DNA of 22,968 nt from a virus: IMG/VR virus record IMGVR_UViG_3300047368_000122, positions 1 to 22,968 of that record. One strand, 5' to 3'. Position 1 is the stretch's first letter; each line of letters opens with the position of its first letter. Shown piece by piece: positions 1 through 7,296 of the stretch. The notes under the pieces were generated by a model. That model had not been told where the DNA came from and made no database searches. It saw only the letters and a list, made by a program, of their open reading frames with translations. Position numbers and translations under genes: made by a program.

Positions 1-56
1 AAATTTTCTCTAGCACCTTTTGTGCTTGTTACATTGTAGCTTGTTGCAATAGCCAT
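1..56 (-). CDS. Probable major capsid protein, N-terminal 18 residues only
   Basis: An ATG at 56 opens a frame that runs off the left edge, giving MAIATSYNVTSTKGAREN. A good ribosome site (AAGGAA, about 9 bases upstream) supports the start. The function is inferred from order: portal, then scaffold, then this gene is the usual arrangement in phage head operons, and the next gene after a scaffold is normally the major capsid protein. The 18 residues alone do not identify the protein. Confidence 0.6.
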   Translation of the reverse strand, partial: MAIATSYNVTSTKGAREN

Positions 57-90
57 TTTTTTAATTCCTTATTTTGAAGTTTTATAAATT

Positions 91-1116
91 TTATTCCGCT
101 AGAAATGCGGCTAGATCGTTTTCCGAGAGTCGTCCTCGCTCCAAAATCTTTTGTTTATTTGCAGTCTTTCGAGTGGCTGAAGTTTGAATCGGTGGGCTTG
201 AATCACCCATCGTTGGGGGAGGTGCTTTGGCTACCTTCTTGGCTTTCGGTTTGGCCGTCTTGGCCGCCTGATCCGCTTTAATCGCTTCCACCCCTCTTAC
301 GAGTGTGGCCGCTATAAAGTCGCCATTCGGTAGGGAGTTCAGAACATTTGCATACTGACTTTTTAACTGGTTAAAAACGCCACGGCGTTCTTCAGCTTGG
401 TCGGTATCCACTTTGTCTGAAACCCACGGATGAGCATTAATCGTATCCTGTTGCCATTGTGCGGCTGACTGAAGATATTGCGCCCTTTCGGGGATCTTCT
501 CGGTCAGGTATTCGTCTGCCTGTGTAAGAATGTTTCGGATATCATCATCCGAATACTCTCTCCCATCGACTTCCACAAAGTCCTTGCCTATGTGATGAAG
601 TGCAAACTTCTTGGCGGCAAGTGCTTCCTTTCGTAAAGTTTCCAATGACTGAAAGTCATTTACTTCATCCAGGGCTGGCTGACTGGGTTCCGATTGCTTC
701 TGCGGATTGGATTTTAAGGCTTCAATCTGAGCTTGTAATGCTTCGGCTGTTTCTTCGGCGGTCTTTGCTCGAGCAGTCAGTTTATTGACTTGTTTGAGCA
801 GTTTACCAACAGCTTTGGGCGGTTCAGCTTCGTCCTCTGTTTCCTCTTCCTCTTCAGCTATCTCCTCCGTTTCCTCCTCCTCTGATTCCTCAGACTCGGT
901 TGACTGTAAAAGAACATCTTTATCCTGGTCGGTATCTGCATCTGCGGTTGTGGTCTCGGGACCAGGCTCCACTTCAGATTCCTGTTTCGCTTCACTCTCC
1001 TCAACTTTGTCGACAAACGATGCTGTCAACTCCTCAAGGGTCGTAATGCTCTGCGTTGGTTGTATTTCTGCTTCCGTTGTTGTACCCGAAGCCTCGGTTA
1101 ATTCTGTATCTGCCAT
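91..1116 (-). CDS. Probable capsid assembly scaffold protein
   Basis: This 341-residue protein would act as a temporary inner scaffold for the procapsid. Residues 1-100 are very acidic and low in complexity, with long Glu/Asp runs. Residues about 105-140 look like a coiled coil rich in Lys, Ala, Glu and Leu. The C-terminal part has a lysine- and proline-rich linker (about 285-300) and ends in a short charged helix (ILERGRLSENDLAAFLAE), as scaffolds do when they contact the capsid protein. No catalytic motif is visible. It lies between portal and probable capsid genes, matching T7-like head operons. No strong ribosome site precedes the ATG. The identification rests on composition and position rather than on a diagnostic motif. 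Confidence 0.75.
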   Translation of the reverse strand: MADTELTEASGTTTEAEIQPTQSITTLEELTASFVDKVEESEAKQESEVEPGPETTTADADTDQDKDVLLQSTESEESEEEETEEIAEEEEETEDEAEPPKAVGKLLKQVNKLTARAKTAEETAEALQAQIEALKSNPQKQSEPSQPALDEVNDFQSLETLRKEALAAKKFALHHIGKDFVEVDGREYSDDDIRNILTQADEYLTEKIPERAQYLQSAAQWQQDTINAHPWVSDKVDTDQAEERRGVFNQLKSQYANVLNSLPNGDFIAATLVRGVEAIKADQAAKTAKPKAKKVAKAPPPTMGDSSPPIQTSATRKTANKQKILERGRLSENDLAAFLAE

Positions 1117-1207
1117 GTTTCTGCGTTTGAAGTTCGCACTCTTGCGTTAATCTGCACATCGATATGATGCACCGATTAATATTTTACATGGGGGTCGGGA
1201 ATAATTT

Positions 1208-1630
1208 TCAGGAAGTTTTAAATATTTCCCAATTTTCCCTAAACTTCTCGTGTTTGGCCTTTGAGTCCTTTACATGGGGATAGACGGCGATTGTTACAGC
1301 CCCATCAATGGCCATGCACGGAATTAGATACCAAATCCGAATGTCATCGCAGTAGACTGCCACCACATCGACCTTTGTGCAGTCGAGGGGCTTCTTTACG
1401 GCACGGCCAGTGGTACATGAAAACTTGTACCGCCGAATAGCCCGAGTTTTATCGCTTAGTTTAGCCTTTTCAGTCCCCTTGATTTGTACATTAAATTTTT
1501 TACCGGCCGCATTTACTACAATGCAGTCCTGTGGTAAGTGATCACCGAGCGGAGTGAATACTTCGAGGCCGTGCCTTAAAGCCTGAGTAAAAAATTCCTG
1601 TTCGTAAATATATCCAAGTCGTTTAGTCAT
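1208..1630 (-). CDS. PD-(D/E)XK endonuclease (PDDEXK_5-like)
   Basis: This 140-residue protein resembles small PD-(D/E)XK nucleases of the PDDEXK_5 type. Early in the chain is Glu10 (GYIYEQEFF), followed by FTPLGDHLPQDCIVV with the acidic pair D30/D35, and then FNVQIKG, where Q49-x-K51 replaces the classical E-x-K. The later stretch VDVVAVYCDDIRIWYLIP is typical of this family. It probably cuts or resolves DNA. Its place among head genes rather than replication genes is unusual; it may be a Holliday-junction or packaging-linked nuclease, or a selfish endonuclease. Its ATG overlaps the end of the preceding small gene by 8 bases. Confidence 0.65.
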   Translation of the reverse strand: MTKRLGYIYEQEFFTQALRHGLEVFTPLGDHLPQDCIVVNAAGKKFNVQIKGTEKAKLSDKTRAIRRYKFSCTTGRAVKKPLDCTKVDVVAVYCDDIRIWYLIPCMAIDGAVTIAVYPHVKDSKAKHEKFRENWEIFKTS

Positions 1631-1802
1631 CTAATGGGATGTCAGATTCAAAACCAACAACATCCTCATCCAGCCATTCCTCGACATCGTCGATAGCAAT
1701 TTTAGCAAGTTCCATATCATCGATATCGCTCTCCTCGATCCAACGATCAAGTAAAGCACGATGAGCATTTTTAAACTGCTGGTGGGGTGTCAGCTTCGGC
1801 AT
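1623..1802 (-). CDS. Small acidic protein, 59 aa, unknown
   Basis: The ATG at 1802 opens a 59-codon frame ending in TAA at 1623. The product starts MPKLTPHQQFKNAHRALLDR and is acidic and probably helical, ending in an Asp/Glu-rich tail (VEEWLDEDVVG...DIPLDD). It overlaps the end of the upstream 74-aa gene by 32 bases and the start of the nuclease gene by 8 bases, filling an otherwise empty gap in a polycistronic unit. No known domain was recognised. Good gap fit and protein-like composition support it. Confidence 0.6.
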   Translation of the reverse strand: MPKLTPHQQFKNAHRALLDRWIEESDIDDMELAKIAIDDVEEWLDEDVVGFESDIPLDD

Positions 1803-1995
1803 TTTCTAAACTTTCTATTATGCGAGTAAGTCCAGCGATCTCTCCCGACAGACGGGCAAGTTTTTGGGGATTATCCACATGGGTATAGTCCTGAAAATCC
1901 ACAAGGCACATATCCCTTTGCTCTTCAATAAATTCTTTTACGACTAACCATTCAGTCTGTTCGCCCAGTCCAGCGATTGCATCTGCTAATTTCAT
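1771..1995 (-). CDS. Small helical protein, 74 aa, unknown
   Basis: The frame stays open upstream to 2133, but that part is a shadow of the basic protein gene next to it. The ATG at 1995 is preferred because it overlaps the upstream TGA as ATGA, the junction style used throughout this operon. The protein (MKLADAIAGLGEQTEWLVVK...) is predicted helical, with a likely coiled segment toward the C terminus (LARLSGEIAGLTRIIESLEN). Function is unknown. It lies in a run of small genes between portal and scaffold, so a minor virion or assembly role is possible. Confidence 0.65.
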   Translation of the reverse strand: MKLADAIAGLGEQTEWLVVKEFIEEQRDMCLVDFQDYTHVDNPQKLARLSGEIAGLTRIIESLENAEADTPPAV

Positions 1996-2252
1996 TTTTT
2001 CTTTTTCTTTCTTACAATTGTTTTTACATTTGTAGGCTTGCCTCCAACTCCCTGAGGTTTTGATCGCTTTCGGCGAACCGCAGATGCTTTCTGTGACTTG
2101 GTCATTGTAGCCGCCTTGGCCTTGGGTACGCATTTGGGGTAACCTTTCCTCTTAGTACTCGCTTTCTTTCGGCCACAGCTTGGATGTCCACCGCCTTTTT
2201 TCTTTCGGCCAATGTCCACCCATTCCTCATTAAACCAATCCTTGAGGCTCAT
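1992..2252 (-). CDS. Highly basic Cys-containing small protein, 86 aa (DUF5872-like)
   Basis: About one third of this 86-residue protein is Lys or Arg. It reads W-V-D-I-G-R-K-K-K near residue 11, then a GGGHPSCGRK segment and YPKCVPKAKA, then SAVRRKR and GKPTNVKT, and it ends in a poly-lysine tail. The pattern of WVDI, a PSCGRK cysteine and a YPKC cysteine recalls small basic proteins often labelled DUF5872 in phages and large DNA viruses; that link is from memory. DNA or RNA binding, or presence in the virion, is an inference. The start overlaps the preceding TGA (ATGA). Confidence 0.7.
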   Translation of the reverse strand: MSLKDWFNEEWVDIGRKKKGGGHPSCGRKKASTKRKGYPKCVPKAKAATMTKSQKASAVRRKRSKPQGVGGKPTNVKTIVRKKKKK

Positions 2253-2404
2253 TTATATTTACCACCTCTTTTTTTATAGGTCTTAACTAACCAGGCATTC
2301 GCATAGGCTGATGGATAAACATCAAACTTCCGTTTGGCTTCCGATTTTACTCGGCTGTAAAGAGTGCTATTTGTTGGTGTCGGTCTTTTCTTTTTTGCTA
2401 CCAT
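2249..2404 (-). CDS. Basic small protein, 51 aa (YSRVKxEAKRKF...YPSAYANAWLV type)
   Basis: This 51-codon gene from ATG 2404 to TGA 2249 encodes a basic protein with the stretches LYSRVKSEAKRKF, YPSAYANAWLVKTY and KKRGGKYK. Short proteins with nearly this wording are common in environmental tailed phages, and the motif can also be the first part of longer DUF5872-type proteins, followed by the WVDI/PSCGRK part found here as the next gene. The two adjacent genes may therefore be a split form of a two-part protein. It overlaps the upstream gene by 7 bases and the downstream gene as ATGA. Confidence 0.75.
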   Translation of the reverse strand: MVAKKKRPTPTNSTLYSRVKSEAKRKFDVYPSAYANAWLVKTYKKRGGKYK

Positions 2405-2643
2405 TTTTTACAACTCCAGTATCCGGCAGTAAGTTTTGATTTTTTTTGATCGCACTTATGCCTAGCTCGAAAAGATTTACGAGCATCAGGATTAGATTTA
2501 CGGATTTTCATGTTTGCATCCCCGTAACGAATTGTCCTTGTCTTGCCATTTTCCGATGCAAGTACGACAAATTTCTTCTTCCCATATCCTGGCTCACCCT
2601 TTCGGATGCGTCTAGGGGAATTTACCTTGGTAGGCTTACTCAC
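2398..2643 (-). CDS. Basic Cys-containing small protein, 81 aa
   Basis: The gene starts at a GTG (2643) that overlaps the preceding TGA as GTGA. The product begins MSKPTKVNSPRRIRKGEPGY, has a short strand-like section (KKFVVLASENGKTRTIRYGD), and ends with RKSFRARHKCDQKKSK and GYWSCKKW, two cysteines about 16 residues apart. The ending NPDARKSFRARHxC...GYWSCKxW belongs to a widespread but uncharacterised group of environmental phage proteins (from memory). A metal- or nucleic-acid-binding role is possible but unproven. Confidence 0.75.
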   Translation of the reverse strand: MSKPTKVNSPRRIRKGEPGYGKKKFVVLASENGKTRTIRYGDANMKIRKSNPDARKSFRARHKCDQKKSKLTAGYWSCKKW

Positions 2644-2759
2644 TTTTTCTTCTTGAGCATTTTTTTCATTGCTGGACTCATTTTCTTACGAGCCATTGCT
2701 TTAGCTTTATTAGAAGGTCTTCCAACCTTTGATCCGTATGTTCCTTTCCCGTATGCCAT
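2640..2759 (-). CDS. Very small basic protein, 39 aa
   Basis: The ATG at 2759 opens a 39-codon frame, MAYGKGTYGSKVGRPSNKAK followed by a Lys- and Met-rich tail ending in KKKK. It fills the gap after the portal gene and its TGA overlaps the GTG of the next gene. More than a third of its residues are basic. A start of the MAYGKGTYG kind is familiar from other environmental phages (from memory). Likely DNA- or RNA-binding, or a minor head component. Confidence 0.7.
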   Translation of the reverse strand: MAYGKGTYGSKVGRPSNKAKAMARKKMSPAMKKMLKKKK

Positions 2760-2774
2760 AATATTTCCTTTTGT

Positions 2775-4862
2775 TTAAGCGGCCACTGATGTACCTGGTA
2801 CATTGCCAGGGGCAGTACCTAGCTGGCCAATTATTGCGTTCTTTTGTTGCATTTGCATCATTTCGAGCTGACCAGCGTATGTCTGAAGTCTCTTTGCAAA
2901 GTTCTCGTCCTCTTGCATTCTCTGCTGTACATCGGTTGCCGGTACTTCAGGCGTTCCTCTGAGGTACTCCTGAAGTTTCTGTAAACGAAGTTGAGAATTT
3001 ACACCCTGTTGGGGAACATTTACTACCTGACCCGATGCGATTTTAGCAATGTCGGCAGAAGTTTCCTGAATCTCTTTATCCGTTGCCTCTTCAACTGGGG
3101 CGATCAGTTGGCCGGCAAGATTAGGATCGATAGCTTCAAGGACTTTTCGGAGATATACATCATATCTGCCAACGCCTTGGCGGTCATACTGAGCCATTAA
3201 TTTACCCACTGTATCCAATTTCTGAAGAACCTTCTCCTCGTCCTGGTTCATGCTGTTCCAAGTGATATTGAAATCGTAAACCTCGGCCGTTTCATCGAGC
3301 ATGAGCATTGCACCCTGTTCATTATTGGTGACTCTGAACCAAATTTGCGGACCGCCGTAAGTCCGATCTAAACACCATACCCGATTTAAAATCTGTTTGA
3401 ATCCATTGAGCCACTGGTTAACCAAGTGCTGTCTAATACTGTTGGCTTCAACTGCATCCTCGGCGGAGGTTGCTCGACCGGTTATCTTGTTGGCGAGTTG
3501 TCTTAACTGCATCTCCACTTCCATGCTTGCCGGTGAGTAGCGAGGGATCTCAACGAATCCAAACTCTCCTCTTCTACGAACTGGAATCTGTGCGCCTGGT
3601 CCGATCCGTTCGGGTTTACGACCAACAACATATTCTGCGGCTGGCATTGTACTCATTGAGGCACGGTCACGCCGGCTGTCGAGTTCCGTTTTCACAGCCT
3701 GTTGGTAAGACTTTAAAAGTTCAGGGTAACCTCGAGAATCGAGTAATCGGTGATTTAAGTTCTCCCTAGTAATGCAGACAAATGGATATCTGCCCTGATC
3801 ATATTGCATCGGACTGTGAAAACCATGACCCTCAACCTCATCAGCCCAACAAGTAATCGTGCAGATAGGCACATCATCTTCATCCAGTTCCTTGCGATAT
3901 GTCGTAATTACCCGAACCATGCCCTCGTAATCCTGTTGGCCGTAAAAGTTACCGGTGTCGTAGGACATGAGATCCGTGGAATAGCTTTCCTCAGAATAAA
4001 ATCCTTTCGAGTTCTCTATCAGTTCCTCTATCCATTTTTTATCCCATCCCTCATTGACCTTCTGCATGAGTGCTTCGGGAGAATAATAATGAATGCAGTG
4101 AATCGACCTGGCAGACTCCAAATCAATTACATTTGAATCGATAATAATCTCCCTACCCAATTCATAAGCCTTAATAGCTGGGCGATTAACTACCGCCTTT
4201 TCTGTCGGAACTTTGGATACTCCCTTATTCCTAAGCTCATTAAGCATCTTCCGAACTCTCCGCTTTTTCAAGTTAGGGAATAGCGGAAAGAACATTTCCT
4301 CGACTCCCTCCTTCATCTCAGGGTCCTGGATTGCCATTGCCAGCTCGGGCGACATCTGTGCTATTTCCTCAAGGGTTATATCCTTAAATACTCGAGTGGT
4401 TTCCCTCTTCCAGTAAGTGCCGAAAAAAGTGATTCCATTCTGTAATAAATAATTTGCTCCGATGGCGGATTCTCGAGGAAGTTCAGTCATTGAGTTCATC
4501 CGCCACTTTAAAAACTCGCTCACCATCTTTGCACTACCAATGTCGGAACTTTCGACGGGAGCGGCTACGAGGTTAGCCTGTGACAGCGATTGCGAAAGAA
4601 GGGCTACATCCCCATCGATTAAAGGGTTAACAAGTGATGGCTCGAGATCAGAACTGCCGTCCCAAGGGAAGGCTTCCGGTCCATTCTTCTTGCCGCTTCC
4701 ATCCTTGCCCGCCCATTCATTGAACCGGCACTCCCTGGCCTCTTCAGCCTTATCCATCCAAAAGGACAGATTTGCTTTCGCATCATTAAATTCATGCTTA
4801 ATCGCATCTACATCCGGCCCTTTTTCATCAAACTCCTGTACTTCTAATCCATTTTCACTCAT
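2775..4862 (-). CDS. Portal (head-tail connector) protein
   Basis: This 695-residue protein would form the ring through which DNA is packaged and ejected. Its size and its place after the large terminase and before the scaffold and probable capsid genes fit a podovirus-type portal. The sequence has a charged N terminus, a long helical and strand-rich middle (for example ITTYRKELDEDDVPICTITCW), then a segment with the feel of a portal crown and stem (AAEYVVGRKPERIGPGAQ, then SPASMEVEMQLRQLANKITG) and a Gln/Met-rich tail. The ATG overlaps the end of the sigma-like gene by 8 bases. GGA lies about 6 bases before the start. Confidence 0.85.
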   Translation of the reverse strand: MSENGLEVQEFDEKGPDVDAIKHEFNDAKANLSFWMDKAEEARECRFNEWAGKDGSGKKNGPEAFPWDGSSDLEPSLVNPLIDGDVALLSQSLSQANLVAAPVESSDIGSAKMVSEFLKWRMNSMTELPRESAIGANYLLQNGITFFGTYWKRETTRVFKDITLEEIAQMSPELAMAIQDPEMKEGVEEMFFPLFPNLKKRRVRKMLNELRNKGVSKVPTEKAVVNRPAIKAYELGREIIIDSNVIDLESARSIHCIHYYSPEALMQKVNEGWDKKWIEELIENSKGFYSEESYSTDLMSYDTGNFYGQQDYEGMVRVITTYRKELDEDDVPICTITCWADEVEGHGFHSPMQYDQGRYPFVCITRENLNHRLLDSRGYPELLKSYQQAVKTELDSRRDRASMSTMPAAEYVVGRKPERIGPGAQIPVRRRGEFGFVEIPRYSPASMEVEMQLRQLANKITGRATSAEDAVEANSIRQHLVNQWLNGFKQILNRVWCLDRTYGGPQIWFRVTNNEQGAMLMLDETAEVYDFNITWNSMNQDEEKVLQKLDTVGKLMAQYDRQGVGRYDVYLRKVLEAIDPNLAGQLIAPVEEATDKEIQETSADIAKIASGQVVNVPQQGVNSQLRLQKLQEYLRGTPEVPATDVQQRMQEDENFAKRLQTYAGQLEMMQMQQKNAIIGQLGTAPGNVPGTSVAA

Positions 4863-5088
4863 TGATTTTCCATTGTAACATTATTTTTTTAAGTTTTTTC
4901 AGTGCCTCTTTTTCCACCCTGTGAACCGCCACTATTGGCACTCCGATAAATTCGCTAATCTCCTTGAGCGTGTACGCTTTCGGGTCTCTTCCCGAATCCA
5001 TTGCCGCCAAGCCCTCCTCAATGACCATCTCTCGGAGCATGGCATCGATCCTCGTTTCCGTCTGCTCATACGATTCGATACAGATCAT
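4855..5088 (-). CDS. Sigma-70 region 4-like DNA-binding protein, 77 aa
   Basis: Residues about 38-70 (AYTLKEISEFIGVPIVAVHR, then VEKEALKKLKKI) closely follow the helix-turn-helix of sigma factor region 4, where the usual wording is TLEEIG..LGVTRERVRQIEKKALRKLR. Regions 1-3 are absent, so it is not a full sigma factor. It might remodel host RNA polymerase for late genes or act as a simple DNA-binding regulator. It sits between terminase and portal genes and overlaps the preceding gene by 23 bases. A GAGG immediately before the ATG is too close for an ideal ribosome site, so translation may depend on coupling. Confidence 0.7.
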   Translation of the reverse strand: MICIESYEQTETRIDAMLREMVIEEGLAAMDSGRDPKAYTLKEISEFIGVPIVAVHRVEKEALKKLKKIMLQWKINE

Positions 5089-5407
5089 CCTCGACCTTTT
5101 TAACTAAAACCTGACTCTTCGGCGGGCGGTTGTCCTGTGGCCGCTTAACGCACCTGGCAACCCCCTCCCGATCATCAAAGTAAATCAGCATTAAACGAGG
5201 ATTGGGGACCAGTTTAAGCACCCTCGCCATAACTGTCTCCGATTTAGCCGGTAAATCCTCATCCTTTGCAGATTCCTTCCAAAATCCAATGCAAGTCCCC
5301 TTTGGGATGCCCGTCTGCCTACTGATCTTTACCCAGCTTATCCCGCTCTTTCTAAGCTCAACCACTTCCTCACGCTGTTCCTCGCTCCACTTCCGATTAG
5401 TTGCCAT
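5066..5407 (-). CDS. Helix-turn-helix protein, 113 aa
   Basis: The ATG at 5407 overlaps the terminase stop as TGATG and is preferred over a TTG one codon further upstream. The N-terminal 45 residues (KWSEEQREEVVELRKSGISW, then VKISRQTGIPKGTCIGFW) form a clear homeodomain-like HTH of the kind found in transposase N termini and small DNA-binding regulators. The C-terminal half (LVPNPRLMLIYFDDREGVARCV...VEDDLYRIV) looks like a small alpha/beta domain I do not recognise. A role in late transcription or in packaging-site recognition fits its place next to the large terminase. Confidence 0.7.
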   Translation of the reverse strand: MATNRKWSEEQREEVVELRKSGISWVKISRQTGIPKGTCIGFWKESAKDEDLPAKSETVMARVLKLVPNPRLMLIYFDDREGVARCVKRPQDNRPPKSQVLVKKVEDDLYRIV

Positions 5408-7008
5408 CAATAAGATCCTCCACCCGTTGAAATTAATTCCTCCTCATCAAAATACTCGAAATTGCCGATGCAAAAATATCTACATACATCAACAAAATCT
5501 TTGGAAAAATCCTTCAAGTTTCCAGGACTGTATGCCTGAAGACAACTTATGAGATTTTGGCATTCATCCGAAAACATCAATTTAGGATGATTATCCAATC
5601 CCATCTCCTTTTCCCGATCCCATGCGAGTAAATTATTGATCGCCTGAAGACCCGTTTCGATGTCCAAGGCTTCAGCGGGCTGAACAATAATATCTTCATC
5701 CGATAAATCATCGATAATGTTGGAAGATCCTTCCGCCTTTTGATAACTCGCCGCCCCTAAACGGGGGTCAATCACCCGAATTACCTCACTGTCCCCACAA
5801 ATCTTTTCCATCCTCCTAATCTCATCTGCGTAATCCTTCAACCCGTACCCGTTCGGTTGGGCCGCCTCGCCAGCGGATAATTTATCCTTGGTCAGATCAA
5901 TCCATCCACCCCAAGTGTCAAAATCAGGAAATTCCTTTACCGCCCAGGCAACTCCATGTGGATCGATTGCAAATAATACCATTGTCCAGGGCTTTGCTCC
6001 CGCCGGATCAATCGATAATACCCAATTTGCATCCGAGAAATCAGGAAGATTTTCGGGGGATACGAAGTTACGATCCGAGAGAGAATGAAAGATTGCCCTA
6101 GACTGCCTCACAGGGACTCCATACGCCCGACATAAAATTGTCTCCCGCTTCTCCCCTTCCAACTGATTCTTCATCGCCGCCCAACCGCCAAAGGGATTCG
6201 CCGCTGTATGAAAATACACCACAGAACTGGCTTTGCGGATGGGCTGTTGAACGAGGGGGACTTCCTCCCCGTCCAAGAGATCCGCTTTCGTTGACTGGAT
6301 GGTTCGCGCACCTGTGAGCATCGATTTGACTACACTGTTCCATCCGTCAACGGCGGTGAAGCTGATAATTCCCTTGGAATTGCGGGTCACGGTGCGGTAG
6401 CGAAGTGTATTTACCCAGCTCATCGGCACCAATTCGTCCGCCCAATATCCGATGTTATGTGTTTGATTATCAACGACTTGCGGCGAACCGATTTCTCCTC
6501 CCTCAATGGTGCTGATATCTTGGGACCAGTTACGGAAAATACATTCCGAGCGGTTAGGTAAAGTAAACTTTCCGGCAGTAAAGCCATTCCGAAGTGAATA
6601 CATAACATATCCAACCTTACCACGGCCCAAGGATTTCAGTTCTTTAGGCAGATATTTAAATATTAGCTTCTGCTGAAATTGTATGCTGTTGGCCGAGGTC
6701 TCTGTAAGACACCATATAATCGTGCCGGGGTTCTCTACTAGGGATTGAACTACCCGCTTGGCCGCCCATTCCGATTTACCGGCTCGGTTACCGCCCATAA
6801 CGAGGATTTCAGAATGTTCTTTAAGCTGATCGTCTGCCCGCTTCCAGGTATCCAGTTCAAAGCCATATCTATAAGGATCATCCTTTTCGAGCTTGATCGC
6901 TTCTTCCCTCTTCTCCCAGTATGCGAGGATTGATTCGGGGGTCATCGACAGCATCTCATCGGAGGTTAAGGCTGGTAAGGCTGGATGCGGTGTCCAAGAA
7001 AGTGGCAT
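5407..7008 (-). CDS. terL: Terminase large subunit
   Basis: This 533-residue motor protein cuts concatemeric phage DNA and pumps it into the procapsid. The ATPase half shows Walker A GGNRAGKS (72-79) and a Walker B-like IGYWADE ending in D191/E192. The nuclease half shows the RNase H-like acidic set: SIDPAG (D334), VIDPRLG (D414) and FVDVCRY (D507). Length and order match the family. It is the first gene of the leftward head cassette, downstream of the repeat-bearing non-coding region, so its promoter should lie there. AGGA sits only a few bases before the ATG. No frameshift or inserted domain was seen. Confidence 0.95.
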   Translation of the reverse strand: MPLSWTPHPALPALTSDEMLSMTPESILAYWEKREEAIKLEKDDPYRYGFELDTWKRADDQLKEHSEILVMGGNRAGKSEWAAKRVVQSLVENPGTIIWCLTETSANSIQFQQKLIFKYLPKELKSLGRGKVGYVMYSLRNGFTAGKFTLPNRSECIFRNWSQDISTIEGGEIGSPQVVDNQTHNIGYWADELVPMSWVNTLRYRTVTRNSKGIISFTAVDGWNSVVKSMLTGARTIQSTKADLLDGEEVPLVQQPIRKASSVVYFHTAANPFGGWAAMKNQLEGEKRETILCRAYGVPVRQSRAIFHSLSDRNFVSPENLPDFSDANWVLSIDPAGAKPWTMVLFAIDPHGVAWAVKEFPDFDTWGGWIDLTKDKLSAGEAAQPNGYGLKDYADEIRRMEKICGDSEVIRVIDPRLGAASYQKAEGSSNIIDDLSDEDIIVQPAEALDIETGLQAINNLLAWDREKEMGLDNHPKLMFSDECQNLISCLQAYSPGNLKDFSKDFVDVCRYFCIGNFEYFDEEELISTGGGSY

Positions 7009-7120
7009 AGTCCTATTTTATCAGATGGATTGATGAGTGGTACACCTGGTGAGGCAATTTTTTAAAATTAGTGAAATTTTGTTCGGACATACTGATAATC
7101 AAGGGTTTAAGATTTAATCC

Positions 7121-7175
7121 TAGCATATTCCAGCATAAGCTAACATAAGCTAACATATGCTAACATGAGCTAACA
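7121..7175. repeat. Decamer direct repeats, set A (TAACATAAGC-like)
   Basis: Five to six back-to-back 10-bp units: TAGCATATTC, CAGCATAAGC, TAACATAAGC, TAACATATGC, TAACATGAGC, then the partial unit TAACA. The period is exactly 10 bp, close to one helical turn, so a protein bound to each unit would sit on the same DNA face. The outer copies are the most diverged. Confidence 0.9.
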
Positions 7176-7178
7176 CTA

Positions 7179-7220
7179 TGTGGAGCAATGTGGAGGAATG
7201 CGTGGAGCAATGTGGAGCAA
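7179..7220. repeat. Decamer direct repeats, set B (TGTGGAGCAA; reverse TTGCTCCACA)
   Basis: Four units: TGTGGAGCAA (7179), TGTGGAGGAA (7189), CGTGGAGCAA (7201, after a 2-base insert) and TGTGGAGCAA (7211). Read on the minus strand each ends in TCCACA, as does the DnaA box TTATCCACA, with one extra base in between. They directly follow set A but have a different sequence, suggesting a second binding protein. Confidence 0.9.
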
Positions 7221-7272
7221 TTTGTGAAAATTTTTTCATGGGCTTCAATCGGTCTCGGTGACCGGCGGGCCG

Positions 7273-7296
7273 CCCGATCCGACCCCCCTCCCCCCC
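7273..7296 (-). other. G-quadruplex-capable G tracts on the minus strand
   Basis: The plus strand has CCC at 7273-7275, six C at 7283-7288 and seven C at 7290-7296. The minus strand therefore carries G7, A, G6, a 7-base gap and G3, which satisfies the usual four-run pattern of at least three G with loops up to seven bases. It lies between the repeat arrays and the AT-rich segment. Confidence 0.6.

Noticed and set aside
785-1150. Ser-rich 121-codon plus-strand frame
   Set aside because: It is the antisense of the Glu-rich scaffold N terminus; the Ser runs mirror GAA/GAG codons.
1871-1879. Perfect DnaA box TTATCCACA
   Set aside because: It is single and lies inside a coding gene (VDNP codons); one such match in a window of this size can arise by chance.
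1996-2133. N-terminal extension of the 74-aa protein (to 120 aa)
   Set aside because: The extension is a frame-shifted reading of the basic 86-aa gene, and ATG 1995 forms the usual ATGA junction.
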